From Streptomyces sp. NBC_00370 (GTDB lineage Bacteria > Actinomycetota > Actinomycetes > Streptomycetales > Streptomycetaceae), in assembly GCF_036084755.1 (NCBI RefSeq), contig NZ_CP107968.1:4774001-4838000 (forward strand): 64,000 nucleotides of DNA. The letters are read 5' to 3'. How positions within the stretch are numbered: the stretch's first letter is position 1; each line of letters starts with the position of its first letter. This document shows, piece after piece, positions 14,449-23,035 of this stretch. The notes beneath the pieces are model-generated. The model ran no database searches. It saw only the letters and a program-made list of their open reading frames with translations, and had not been told where the DNA came from. Made by a program: the position numbers and the translations under genes.

Positions 14449-16875
14449 ATGGCGGGGCACTTCCAACCACAACTGTCCGACCACCCCACATCTCTCGCTG
14501 CCGCGGTACTCACCGACGGCAACCGGCTGATCGTGATCGTCGTCGCTGTCGTCGCACTGGCGGCGCTGTTCCTGGCCGCACTGCTGGTGCGGCAGGTCCT
14601 GGCGGCCGACGAGGGCACCGAATCCATGAAGAAGATCGCGGCCGCCGTCCAGGAAGGCGCGAATGCCTATCTGGCACGCCAGTTGCGCACCCTCGGCATC
14701 TTCGCCGTCGTGGTGTTCTTCCTGTTGTTGCTGTTGCCGGCCGACGACTGGTCACAACGCGCGGGACGTTCGCTGTTCTTCCTGGTGGGTGCGGGTTTCT
14801 CGGCGGCCACCGGATATATGGGCATGCGGCTTGCCGTACGCAGCAATGTACGGGTGGCGGCGGCCGCCCGTGAGGCGACTCCGGGAGAAGGCGAGCCGGA
14901 AAAGGATCTGACGGCCGTCTCGCACAAGGCCATGAAGATCGCATTCCGTACCGGCGGTGTGGTCGGCATGTTCACGGTGGGCCTCGGCCTGCTCGGCGCC
15001 TCCTGCGTGGTGCTCGTCTACGCGGCCGACGCCCCCAAGGTCCTGGAGGGCTTCGGCCTCGGCGCCGCGCTGATCGCGATGTTCATGCGTGTCGGCGGCG
15101 GCATCTTCACCAAGGCGGCCGACGTCGGCGCCGACCTCGTCGGCAAGGTCGAACAGGGCATCCCCGAGGACGACCCGCGCAACGCGGCGACCATCGCCGA
15201 CAACGTGGGCGACAACGTCGGGGACTGCGCAGGCATGGCGGCCGACCTCTTCGAGTCGTACGCGGTGACCCTCGTCGCCGCCCTCATCCTGGGCAAGGCG
15301 GCCTTCGGTGACTTCGGTCTCGCCTTCCCGCTGATCGTCCCCGCGATCGGCGTGATCACCGCGATGGTCGGCATCTTCGCCGTCGCCCCGCGCCCCTCCG
15401 ACCGCAGCGGAATGAGCGCCATCAACCGCGGCTTCTTCATCTCCGCCGTGATCTCGCTCGTCCTGGTGGCCGTCGCGGTCTTCGTCTATCTGCCGTCCTC
15501 CTACGCGGACCTGGACGGCGTCAGCGCGAAGGAGATCCTCGGCCACGGCGGCGATCCGCGGATCCTCGCCCTGGTCGCCGTCGCCATCGGGATCGTGCTC
15601 GCCGCGCTGATCCAGCAGCTGACCGGCTACTTCACCGAGACCACCCGGCGCCCTGTCAGGGACATCGGCAAGTCCTCGCTGACGGGCGCCGCGACCGTCG
15701 TACTCGCAGGCATCGCCATCGGCCTGGAGTCCGCCGTCTACACGGCCCTGCTGATCGGTCTCGCGGTGTACGGGGCGTTCCTGCTCGGCGGTACGTCGAT
15801 CATGCTCGCGCTGTTCGCCGTGGCCCTCGCCGGCACCGGACTGCTCACCACCGTCGGCGTGATCATCGCCATGGACACCTTCGGTCCCGTCGCCGACAAC
15901 GCCCAGGGCATCGCCGAGATGTCGGGCGACGTGCAGGGCGCGGGCGCGCAGGTGCTCACCGACCTCGACGCGGTCGGCAACACCACCAAGGCCATCACCA
16001 AGGGCATCGCCATCGCCACCGCCGTACTCGCGGCGGCGGCGCTCTTCGGCTCGTACCGGGACGCCATCGCCACCGCCGTCTCCGACGTGGGAGCCAGAGC
16101 GGGTGAGATGACTCTCAGTATGGACATCTCCCAGCCCAACAACCTGGTGGGGCTGATCCTCGGCGCCGCTGTCGTCTTCCTCTTCTCCGGGCTCGCCATC
16201 AACGCCGTTTCGCGGTCGGCCGGTTCGGTCGTCTACGAGGTGCGACGGCAGTTCCGTGAACACCCCGGGATCATGGACTACAGCGAACAGCCCGAATACG
16301 GACGCGTCGTCGACATCTGTACCAAGGACGCGCTGCGCGAACTGACCACGCCGGGGCTGCTCGCCGTCCTCACCCCGATCGCCGTGGGCTTCTCGCTCGG
16401 CATCGGGGCGCTCGGCTCGTTCCTCGCCGGTGCGATCGGCACCGGCACGCTGATGGCCGTCTTCCTCGCCAACTCCGGCGGTGCCTGGGACAACGCCAAG
16501 AAGCTGGTCGAGGACGGCAACTTCGGCGGCAAGGGCAGCGACGCCCACGCCGCGACCGTCATCGGCGACACGGTCGGCGACCCGTTCAAGGACACGGCGG
16601 GACCCGCCATCAACCCGCTGCTCAAGGTGATGAACCTGGTGGCGCTGCTCATCGCCCCCGCGGTCGTGCAGTTCAGCTACGGGGACGACGCGAACGCGTG
16701 GATCCGGGCGCTGATCGCGGTGATCGCCATCGTCGTGATCGTCGCCGCTGTGTACGTCTCCAAGCGGCGCTCGGTGACGGTGGACGACGCGGGCGACGGC
16801 AGCGGCGGTAGCACGACCGCAGGCCCGGCCGGCGCGGCCACGGCTGCGCAGGACTCGGCGGTGACGACGACGTAA
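14449..16875 (+). CDS. hppA: Membrane-bound proton-translocating pyrophosphatase
   Basis: An 808-residue integral membrane protein with about 16 transmembrane helices. It hydrolyses pyrophosphate and pumps protons. The substrate site DVGADLVGKVE begins at residue 225, followed by the acidic DNVGDNVGDCAGMAADLFE motif. A second acidic motif near the C terminus reads GDTVGDPFKDTAGPAINPL. GNTTKAITKG has Lys514 and Thr517, the residues that mark the K+-independent, H+-pumping class. The C terminus ends in a Gly/Ala/Thr-rich tail. ATG 14449 has a perfect AAGGAGGACGA ribosome site; the upstream ATG at 14422 is not needed. Confidence 0.96.
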   Translation: MAGHFQPQLSDHPTSLAAAVLTDGNRLIVIVVAVVALAALFLAALLVRQVLAADEGTESMKKIAAAVQEGANAYLARQLRTLGIFAVVVFFLLLLLPADDWSQRAGRSLFFLVGAGFSAATGYMGMRLAVRSNVRVAAAAREATPGEGEPEKDLTAVSHKAMKIAFRTGGVVGMFTVGLGLLGASCVVLVYAADAPKVLEGFGLGAALIAMFMRVGGGIFTKAADVGADLVGKVEQGIPEDDPRNAATIADNVGDNVGDCAGMAADLFESYAVTLVAALILGKAAFGDFGLAFPLIVPAIGVITAMVGIFAVAPRPSDRSGMSAINRGFFISAVISLVLVAVAVFVYLPSSYADLDGVSAKEILGHGGDPRILALVAVAIGIVLAALIQQLTGYFTETTRRPVRDIGKSSLTGAATVVLAGIAIGLESAVYTALLIGLAVYGAFLLGGTSIMLALFAVALAGTGLLTTVGVIIAMDTFGPVADNAQGIAEMSGDVQGAGAQVLTDLDAVGNTTKAITKGIAIATAVLAAAALFGSYRDAIATAVSDVGARAGEMTLSMDISQPNNLVGLILGAAVVFLFSGLAINAVSRSAGSVVYEVRRQFREHPGIMDYSEQPEYGRVVDICTKDALRELTTPGLLAVLTPIAVGFSLGIGALGSFLAGAIGTGTLMAVFLANSGGAWDNAKKLVEDGNFGGKGSDAHAATVIGDTVGDPFKDTAGPAINPLLKVMNLVALLIAPAVVQFSYGDDANAWIRALIAVIAIVVIVAAVYVSKRRSVTVDDAGDGSGGSTTAGPAGAATAAQDSAVTTT

Positions 16876-16895
16876 CGGCTGGTCAGGGGAGCCAA

Positions 16896-16939
16896 AGAGC
16901 GGGCGGAACTGGCGAATTGACGCCGGCTTCGCCCGCTCT
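16896..16939 (+). terminator. Two-tier hairpin after hppA
   Basis: AGAGCGGGCG (16896-16905) pairs with CGCCCGCTCT (16930-16939). A small inner stem GGCG/CGCC (16911-16914 with 16921-16924) folds inside the loop. It lies 21 nt after the hppA stop codon. Confidence 0.65.
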
Positions 16940-17086
16940 GGGCGTGCGGCGGCGCAGATGGCGTGAGTTGTCTCTCTCCTGGTGCAAATGGCTTCAATAG
17001 CCTATCGATCGGACGTTCGGTGCGCGATGGCCGCCCGCCCGGCGTGTATGTTCCGGGGCCGAGAGCCTTGGAAGGGAACCAATCCG

Positions 17087-17668
17087 GTGAACAAGAAGCT
17101 CGTATCCGCGCTGTCCGGCGGTGCGGTACTGCTCATGTCGCTGTCCGGTTGCAGCGACGACGACAGCGACAACAAGGTGAACGACTGGGCCAAGCAGGTC
17201 TGCGACCAGGTCCAGCCGCAGCGGAAGAAGATCGAGGCCGCGGACGCGTCCATCCAGCAGGCGACGTCGGGCAACATCAAGCCGGCCGATGTGCAGAAGA
17301 CCGACTCGGCCGCCTTCGGGGCCAAGGCCGAGGCCTTCAAGGCGCAGGCCGCAGCCCTGCAGAAGGCGGGCCCGCCGCCCGGGGGCGACGACCAGAAGAA
17401 GACCCAGCAGGCGGCGGTCGCCGAACTCAACGCCACATCGGGGGCGTACACCGCGCTCCAGAAGCAGGTCGACGCGCTCGACACCAAGGACCAGGCGAAG
17501 TTCGCCGACGGTCTCAAGGACGTCGGTGAGCAGCTGCAGAAGGTCAGCCAGGGCAGCGACCAGGCGCTGCGCAAGCTGCAGTCGGGCGATGTGGGCAAGG
17601 CCATGGCCAAGCAGCCCAGCTGCCAGCTGGAGCCGTCGGCCCAGGCGTCCCCCTCGCCGTCGGCCTGA
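17087..17668 (+). CDS. Small secreted lipoprotein, helical, function unknown
   Basis: A 193-residue protein with a lipoprotein signal: basic start (NKKL), hydrophobic core and lipobox LSGC with Cys near residue 21. The mature part is Lys/Gln/Ala-rich, predicted almost entirely helical, with heptad-like Leu/Ala spacing (AAFGAKAEAFKAQAAALQKAG, AYTALQKQVDALDTKDQAKF), and ends in a Pro/Ser tail. It probably forms a surface-exposed helical bundle. There is no catalytic motif. GTG 17087 is preceded by GGAAGGGAACC. A homologue sits between hppA and the methyltransferase in other Streptomyces, so it belongs to the conserved core. Confidence 0.82.
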   Translation: MNKKLVSALSGGAVLLMSLSGCSDDDSDNKVNDWAKQVCDQVQPQRKKIEAADASIQQATSGNIKPADVQKTDSAAFGAKAEAFKAQAAALQKAGPPPGGDDQKKTQQAAVAELNATSGAYTALQKQVDALDTKDQAKFADGLKDVGEQLQKVSQGSDQALRKLQSGDVGKAMAKQPSCQLEPSAQASPSPSA

Positions 17669-17682
17669 CCCGACCTGACGCG

Positions 17683-17708
17683 CCCCGCCCGGACACCGCC
17701 GGGCGGGG
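17683..17708 (+). terminator. GC-rich terminator after the lipoprotein gene
   Basis: CCCCGCCCGG (17683-17692), loop ACACCG, CCGGGCGGGG (17699-17708). A perfect 10-bp stem 15 nt past the stop codon. Confidence 0.7.
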
Positions 17709-17752
17709 GCGGGCGCAGGCGCGATGTCAGTGGCACCGGTCACAATGGCCAG

Positions 17753-19345
17753 GTGAGCACGAACAGCCTTCCCGCGCCCGACGGCCCTCCGGCCGCCCCC
17801 GGCCTGCCGACGCCCGACCACTCGTCCCGGCTGCGTACGGCCCTGCTCGCCGCGGGGTTCACCGTCGACGGCCTGCTCGACGTGCTGGGCGCCGCCGCTT
17901 ACGCGGCGCTGGCGCGCAGCGAGACCGTGCCCGCGCTGCGCGCCACCCGCGGCGATTCGCCGCTGGAGACGCTCGTGCGGCTCTTTCTGCTCCAGCTCCC
18001 CGTGCCGGCCGCGCGGGCGGAAGCGGCGCTCCCGCTGGCCGAGGCGCTCGCCGACGGCTGGGTCGTACGCGACGAGGCGGCGGACCGGGCAGGGGCGGGG
18101 CAGATCCGCGCCACGGTGGACGTGCGGCCCTACGGCGGCCCCGAGGGTCAGGACTGGTTCATCGTCTCGGACCTCGGCCTGTCCGTCGGCGGGGCCGGCG
18201 GCGCGAGCGGCCATCACGAAGGGGTCGTGCTCGGCGTCGGCGGTGCCTCCACGACGCTCGCCGGGCTCACCGTACGGACCCCCGTCGGCTCGGCGCTCGA
18301 TCTCGGCGCGGGATCCGGGATCCAGGCCCTGCATGCCGCCCAGCACGCCACCCGGGTCACGGCCACCGATCTGAACCCCAGGGCGCTCGCCTTCACCCGC
18401 CTCACGCTGGCGCTGTCCGGGGCGCCCGAGGCCGAGCTGCGCGCGGGCTCGCTCTTCGAACCGGTCGCAGGCGAGACGTACGACCTGATCGTCTCCAACC
18501 CGCCGTTCGTCATCTCGCCCGGCGCCCGGCTCACCTACCGCGACGGCGGGATGGGCGGTGACGACCTGTGCCGCACGCTCGTCCAGGAGGCGGGGGAGCG
18601 GCTCAACGACGGGGGCTTCGCCCAGTTCCTCGCCAATTGGCAGCATGTGGAGGGCGAGGAGTGGCAGGACCGGCTGCGCTCCTGGGTGCCGCGCGGCTGC
18701 GACGCCTGGATCGTGCAGCGCGAGGTGCAGGACCCGACGCAGTACGCGGAGCTGTGGCTGCGGGACAGCGGCGACCACCGCACGGACCCCGCCGACTACG
18801 CGGCGCGGTACGAGGCCTGGCTCGACGAGTTCGAGGCGCGCAGGACGACGGGGATCGGCTTCGGCTGGATCACCCTGCGGAAGTCGGGCGCCGCCCGGCC
18901 GTCGGTCGTCGTCGAGGAATGGCCGCATTCGGTGGAGCAGCCGCTCGGCGAGACCGTGCGGGCGCATTTCGAGCGGCAGGACTATCTGCGTACCCATGAC
19001 GACGCGGCGCTGCTCACCGGTCACTTCCTGCTGGCGCCCGAGGTCGTCCAGGAGCAGGTCGGGCTGCCGGGCGCCGAGGACCCGGAGCATGTGGTGCTCC
19101 GTCAGCACCGCGGCATGCGGCGGGCGACCGAGGTCGACACGGTCGGCGCCGGCTTCGCCGGGGTTTGCGACGGGACGCTGAGCGCCGGCCGGATCCTGGA
19201 CGCGATCGCGCAGCTCGTCGGGGAGGATCCGGTGCTGCTCCGCGACCGCACGCCGCAGTCGATCCGGCTGCTGGTCGAGGAGGGCTTCCTGACGCCGACC
19301 GCCCCGCCCGCCCAGGGCGGACCTGCCGCAGAAGGAGCCGGGTGA
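17753..19345 (+). CDS. SAM-dependent methyltransferase (HemK/RsmC-like, NPPF motif)
   Basis: A 530-residue protein. An N-terminal helical domain (about 1-125) is followed by a class I methyltransferase domain. Motif I is ALDLGAGSGIQAL (about residues 182-194), the acidic loop is TATDLNPRAL and the catalytic motif is SNPPFVIS with Asn249-Pro-Pro-Phe252. NPPF-type enzymes methylate planar amide or amino nitrogens, such as glutamine of release factors, or guanine or adenine in rRNA. The target cannot be decided between these. About 220 C-terminal residues of unknown fold make it longer than PrmC or RsmC. Start GTG 17753. Confidence 0.85.
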   Translation: MSTNSLPAPDGPPAAPGLPTPDHSSRLRTALLAAGFTVDGLLDVLGAAAYAALARSETVPALRATRGDSPLETLVRLFLLQLPVPAARAEAALPLAEALADGWVVRDEAADRAGAGQIRATVDVRPYGGPEGQDWFIVSDLGLSVGGAGGASGHHEGVVLGVGGASTTLAGLTVRTPVGSALDLGAGSGIQALHAAQHATRVTATDLNPRALAFTRLTLALSGAPEAELRAGSLFEPVAGETYDLIVSNPPFVISPGARLTYRDGGMGGDDLCRTLVQEAGERLNDGGFAQFLANWQHVEGEEWQDRLRSWVPRGCDAWIVQREVQDPTQYAELWLRDSGDHRTDPADYAARYEAWLDEFEARRTTGIGFGWITLRKSGAARPSVVVEEWPHSVEQPLGETVRAHFERQDYLRTHDDAALLTGHFLLAPEVVQEQVGLPGAEDPEHVVLRQHRGMRRATEVDTVGAGFAGVCDGTLSAGRILDAIAQLVGEDPVLLRDRTPQSIRLLVEEGFLTPTAPPAQGGPAAEGAG

Positions 19346-19461
19346 AGCCGTGCGTGGCGTTCACCCGCAGTTCGTGTCCGTGACGTCCCGAGGTGCCAGC
19401 CTCGGCCTTCTGCCGGTTCGGCAGGGGCTCAGGCAGCACGACGGGACGGCGAGGTACGGAC

Positions 19462-19659
19462 ATGGAGAGCGGCCCGGCGGTCTTCGCGGGTGCGGTGTTC
19501 GCGCTGTTCGGCGCCGCGCTGCTGCTGTGGACGGGAGCGCGCGTCCTGCACCGCGCGCCGGTGGCCCACGGGGTGCGGCCTGCGACGTCCATCACGCTCG
19601 CGACACTCTCGGGCGTGGTCTTTCTCGCTCTCGGCGTGTGGTGCTTCAGTCGTATGTGA
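19462..19659 (+). CDS. Small membrane protein with two transmembrane helices
   Basis: A 65-residue protein with two hydrophobic segments (residues about 5-24 and 42-60) joined by a short basic loop (RVLHRAPVAHGVRP). There is no recognised family or motif. ATG 19462 has GGCGAGGTACGG upstream. It sits between the methyltransferase and topA, where a similar small membrane protein is found in S. coelicolor, so it is likely real despite its size. Confidence 0.65.
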   Translation: MESGPAVFAGAVFALFGAALLLWTGARVLHRAPVAHGVRPATSITLATLSGVVFLALGVWCFSRM

Positions 19660-20055
19660 TCCAAGCGTCCTGCCGCCGGCAGGTTAATCGGCGGAGTCGG
19701 CCACCACGGCCCGACCATGATCGACCAGCTCCGCCAGGTGGCCCCGACAGGGCACCGGACCTGCGCGGGACTCGCTTCCGTGCCCCGCGCACCGACCGTC
19801 CCGCCGCACCGCGCGGAAGCCGTCGGCCGGACGGCCCGGCGCGGCAGGTAGCGGGGTCCGGGCGGCAGGAATGGCTGGAGTCGGGTTACCGTTCGAGGGT
19901 CCGTTGCGGGTTTTGCCGTTTGACACGGGGGCGGGTTGTACCGTCACACTCCGCAGCGGAGCAGCGTCACAGCGAGGCCAGGGCGGGCCCGCGGTGCCGT
20001 AGTGCCGTACAGCAGTACGGGCCCACCGAGCGCCGATCCGGAGAGAAGAGCGAAG
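19660..20055. promoter_or_regulatory. Long leader/promoter region of topA
   Basis: 396 bp without a convincing gene. A consensus-like TTGACA hexamer lies at 19920-19925, but no well-spaced -10 is visible. The topA promoter is expected here; in other bacteria it responds to supercoiling. No riboswitch-like fold was recognised. Confidence 0.35.
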
Positions 20056-22890
20056 TTGTCCCCGACCAGCGAGACCGCACACGGCGGCCGCCGACTCGTC
20101 ATCGTCGAGTCGGCGACCAAGGCGAAGATGATCGAGGGCTACCTCGGCCCCGGCTACGTCGTCGAGGCGAGCGTCGGGCACATCCGCGACCTCCCGAACG
20201 GCGCGGCCGAGGTGCCCGAGAAGTACACCGGCGAGGTGCGCAGGCTCGGCGTGGACGTCGAGAACGACTTCGAGCCGATCTACGTCGTCAACGCCGACAA
20301 GAGGGCCCAGGTCAGGAAGCTCAAGGACCTGCTGGCCGACTCCGGCGAACTCTTCCTCGCGACGGACGAGGACCGCGAGGGCGAAGCCATCGCGTGGCAC
20401 CTGCAGGAAGTGCTCAAGCCCAAGGTCCCCGTCCACCGGATGGTCTTCCACGAGATCACCAAGGACGCGATCAGGGCCGCCGTCGCCAACCCGCGTGAGC
20501 TGGACACACGCATGGTCGATGCCCAGGAGACCCGCCGCATCCTCGACCGCCTCTACGGCTACGAGGTCTCGCCCGTCCTGTGGAAGAAGGTCATGCGCGG
20601 CCTGTCGGCCGGCCGCGTCCAGTCCGTCGCCACCCGCCTCGTCGTCGAGCGCGAACGGGACCGCATCGCGTTCCGCTCCGCCGAGTACTGGGACCTGACG
20701 GGCACGTTCAACACCGGCCGCGCCGGCGACGCGTCCGACCCGTCGCAGCTGGTCGCGCGGCTCTCCGCCGTCGACGGCCGCAGGGTCGCCCAGGGCCGTG
20801 ACTTCGGCTCCGACGGCCGGCTCAAGTCGGACCAGGTGCTGCACCTCGACGAGACGAACGCCCTCGCGCTCGCCGCCGCCCTGCGCGAGACGTCCTTCGC
20901 CGTGCGCTCGGTCGAGTCGAAGCCGTACCGCCGCTCGCCGTCCGCGCCGTTCCGTACGACGACGCTCCAGCAGGAGGCCTCGCGCAAGCTCGGCTTCGGC
21001 GCGAAGTCCACCATGCAGGTCGCCCAGAAGCTGTACGAGAACGGCTTCATCACCTACATGCGTACGGACTCCACGACCATCTCGGACACCGCGATCTCGG
21101 CGGCCCGCGCGCAGGTCACGCAGTTGTACGGGGCGAACTACCTGCCGGACAAGCCGCGTACGTACGCCAACAAGGTCAAGAACGCGCAGGAGGCGCACGA
21201 GGCGATCCGTCCTTCGGGCGACCGCTTCCGCACTCCTGCGGAGACCCGGCTCACCGGTGACCAGTTCAAGCTCTACGAGCTGATCTGGAAGCGGACCGTC
21301 GCGTCCCAGATGAAGGACGCGGTCGGCAACAGCGTCACCGTCAAGATCGGCGGCCTCTCCAACGACGGCCGGAACGCCGAGTTCTCCGCCTCCGGCAAGA
21401 CCATCACCTTCCACGGCTTCATGAAGGCGTACGTCGAAGGCGCCGACGACCCGAACGCCGAGCTGGACGACCGCGAGCGGCGGCTGCCGCAGGTGGCCGA
21501 GGGCGACCCGCTGTCGGCGGACGACATGTCGGTCGACGGCCACGCCACCAAGCCGCCGGCGCGCTACACCGAAGCCTCGCTGGTCAAGGAGTTGGAAGAG
21601 CGCGAGATCGGCCGCCCGTCGACGTACGCCTCGATCATCGGCACCATCCTCGACCGCGGTTACGTCTTCAAGAAGGGCACGGCACTCGTGCCGTCCTTCC
21701 TGTCCTTCGCCGTGGTCAACCTGCTGGAGACGCACTTCGGCCGGCTCGTCGACTACGACTTCACGGCCCGGATGGAGGACGACCTCGACCGCATCGCGCG
21801 GGGCGAGGCGCACTCCGTGCCCTGGCTGCGGCGCTTCTACTTCGGCCAGGGCGACGAGGAAGCCGGCGCGGCTTCGGCGGCCGGGAACGGCGACGGGGAC
21901 CACCTCGGCGGCCTCAAGGAACTCGTCGCGGACCTCGGCGCGATCGACGCCCGGGAGATCTCCTCCTTCCCGATCGGCGACGGGATCATGCTGCGCGTCG
22001 GCCGCTACGGCCCGTACGTCGAGCGCGGCGAGAAGGACGAAGAGGGCCACCAGCGGGCCGATGTGCCCGAGGACCTGGCCCCCGACGAACTGACGGTGGA
22101 GTACGCGGAGGAGCTGCTGGCCAAGCCCAGCGGCGACTTCGAGCTGGGTGCCGACCCGGAGACCGGGCACCAGATCATCGCGCGGGACGGCCGGTACGGC
22201 CCGTACGTCACGGAGGTGCTGCCCGACGGCACCCCGAAGACCGGCAAGAACGCGGTCAAGCCGCGCACCGCCTCGCTCTTCAAGTCCATGTCCCTGGACA
22301 CGGTCACGCTGGCCGACGCCCTCAAGCTGATGTCGCTGCCCCGGGTGGTCGGCACGGACGCCGAAGGTGTCGAGATCACCGCGCAGAACGGCCGCTACGG
22401 CCCGTATCTGAAGAAGGGCACGGACTCGCGCTCGCTGCAGACCGAGGACCAGCTCTTCGACATCACGGTCGACGAGGCGCTGGCGATCTACGCCCAGCCC
22501 AAGCAGCGCGGCAGGGCGGCGGCCAAGCCGCCGCTGAAGGAGCTGGGCACGGACCCGGTCAGCGGCAGCCCGGTCGTCGTCAAGGACGGCCGCTTCGGCG
22601 CGTACGTCACGGACGGCGAGACCAACGCGACGCTGCGCAGCGACGACAGCGTCGAGGAGATCACGCCCGAGCGGGGCTACGAACTACTCGCCGAGAAGCG
22701 CGCCAAGGGCCCGGCCAAGAAGAAGACGACGGCGAAGAAGGCCGCCGCCAAGAAGGCACCGGCGAAGAAGGCGGCGGCGAAGAAGACCACCGCCAAGAAG
22801 ACGGTCGCCAAGACCACGGCCAAGAAGACGGCGGCGAAGAAGTCGACCGCGAAGTCGACCGCGTCCTCGGCTTCCCAGCAGGACGAGTAG
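20056..22890 (+). CDS. topA: DNA topoisomerase I
   Basis: A 944-residue type IA topoisomerase that relaxes negative supercoils. The TOPRIM domain starts RRLVIVES (catalytic Glu18) and includes ATDEDREGEAIAW (about 103-115). The active-site Tyr334 is in FITYMRTDS. EEREIGRPSTYASII and the repeated RYGPYV blocks of the C-terminal domain follow. The last about 55 residues are Lys/Ala repeats (AKKAAAKKAPAKKA-type), the basic tail of actinobacterial TopA that aids processivity. Start is TTG 20056 after GGAGAGAAGAGCGAAG, matching the SPTSET start of relatives. An upstream in-frame ATG (19936) would add an unrelated extension. Motif I differs from the usual ESPAKAKTI. Confidence 0.96.
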   Translation: MSPTSETAHGGRRLVIVESATKAKMIEGYLGPGYVVEASVGHIRDLPNGAAEVPEKYTGEVRRLGVDVENDFEPIYVVNADKRAQVRKLKDLLADSGELFLATDEDREGEAIAWHLQEVLKPKVPVHRMVFHEITKDAIRAAVANPRELDTRMVDAQETRRILDRLYGYEVSPVLWKKVMRGLSAGRVQSVATRLVVERERDRIAFRSAEYWDLTGTFNTGRAGDASDPSQLVARLSAVDGRRVAQGRDFGSDGRLKSDQVLHLDETNALALAAALRETSFAVRSVESKPYRRSPSAPFRTTTLQQEASRKLGFGAKSTMQVAQKLYENGFITYMRTDSTTISDTAISAARAQVTQLYGANYLPDKPRTYANKVKNAQEAHEAIRPSGDRFRTPAETRLTGDQFKLYELIWKRTVASQMKDAVGNSVTVKIGGLSNDGRNAEFSASGKTITFHGFMKAYVEGADDPNAELDDRERRLPQVAEGDPLSADDMSVDGHATKPPARYTEASLVKELEEREIGRPSTYASIIGTILDRGYVFKKGTALVPSFLSFAVVNLLETHFGRLVDYDFTARMEDDLDRIARGEAHSVPWLRRFYFGQGDEEAGAASAAGNGDGDHLGGLKELVADLGAIDAREISSFPIGDGIMLRVGRYGPYVERGEKDEEGHQRADVPEDLAPDELTVEYAEELLAKPSGDFELGADPETGHQIIARDGRYGPYVTEVLPDGTPKTGKNAVKPRTASLFKSMSLDTVTLADALKLMSLPRVVGTDAEGVEITAQNGRYGPYLKKGTDSRSLQTEDQLFDITVDEALAIYAQPKQRGRAAAKPPLKELGTDPVSGSPVVVKDGRFGAYVTDGETNATLRSDDSVEEITPERGYELLAEKRAKGPAKKKTTAKKAAAKKAPAKKAAAKKTTAKKTVAKTTAKKTAAKKSTAKSTASSASQQDE

Positions 22891-23035
22891 CCGGACGAGC
22901 GGACCGCGCCGCCGGGGGAGTTGACCCTCCGGCCGGGCGCTGTGGCGATACGCGGCGGGGCGAGTTCTGCCCTGCCGCGTCCGTTTGTTCGGACGGGGTC
23001 GTCATGGTGTCGGACGCTCCGGATAGGCTGGGCGA

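Noticed and set aside
16994..19108. A 704-codon minus-strand frame across the lipoprotein and methyltransferase
   Set aside because: Opposite to two well-supported genes, low-complexity Arg/Gly sequence, no ribosome site.
19920..19951. Consensus-like topA promoter starting at TTGACA
   Set aside because: No -10 hexamer at 16-18 nt spacing, so only the -35-like hexamer is noted inside the intergenic entry.
19684..22170. An 828-codon open frame on the minus strand across topA
   Set aside because: Antisense shadow of topA; the translation is Arg/Gly/Val-rich with no known motif, typical of GC-rich third-position bias.
22710..22880. Repetitive AAGAAG/GCC tract that might be read as a short repeat array
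   Set aside because: It encodes the Lys/Ala tail of TopA; the unit is irregular and without spacers, so not CRISPR.
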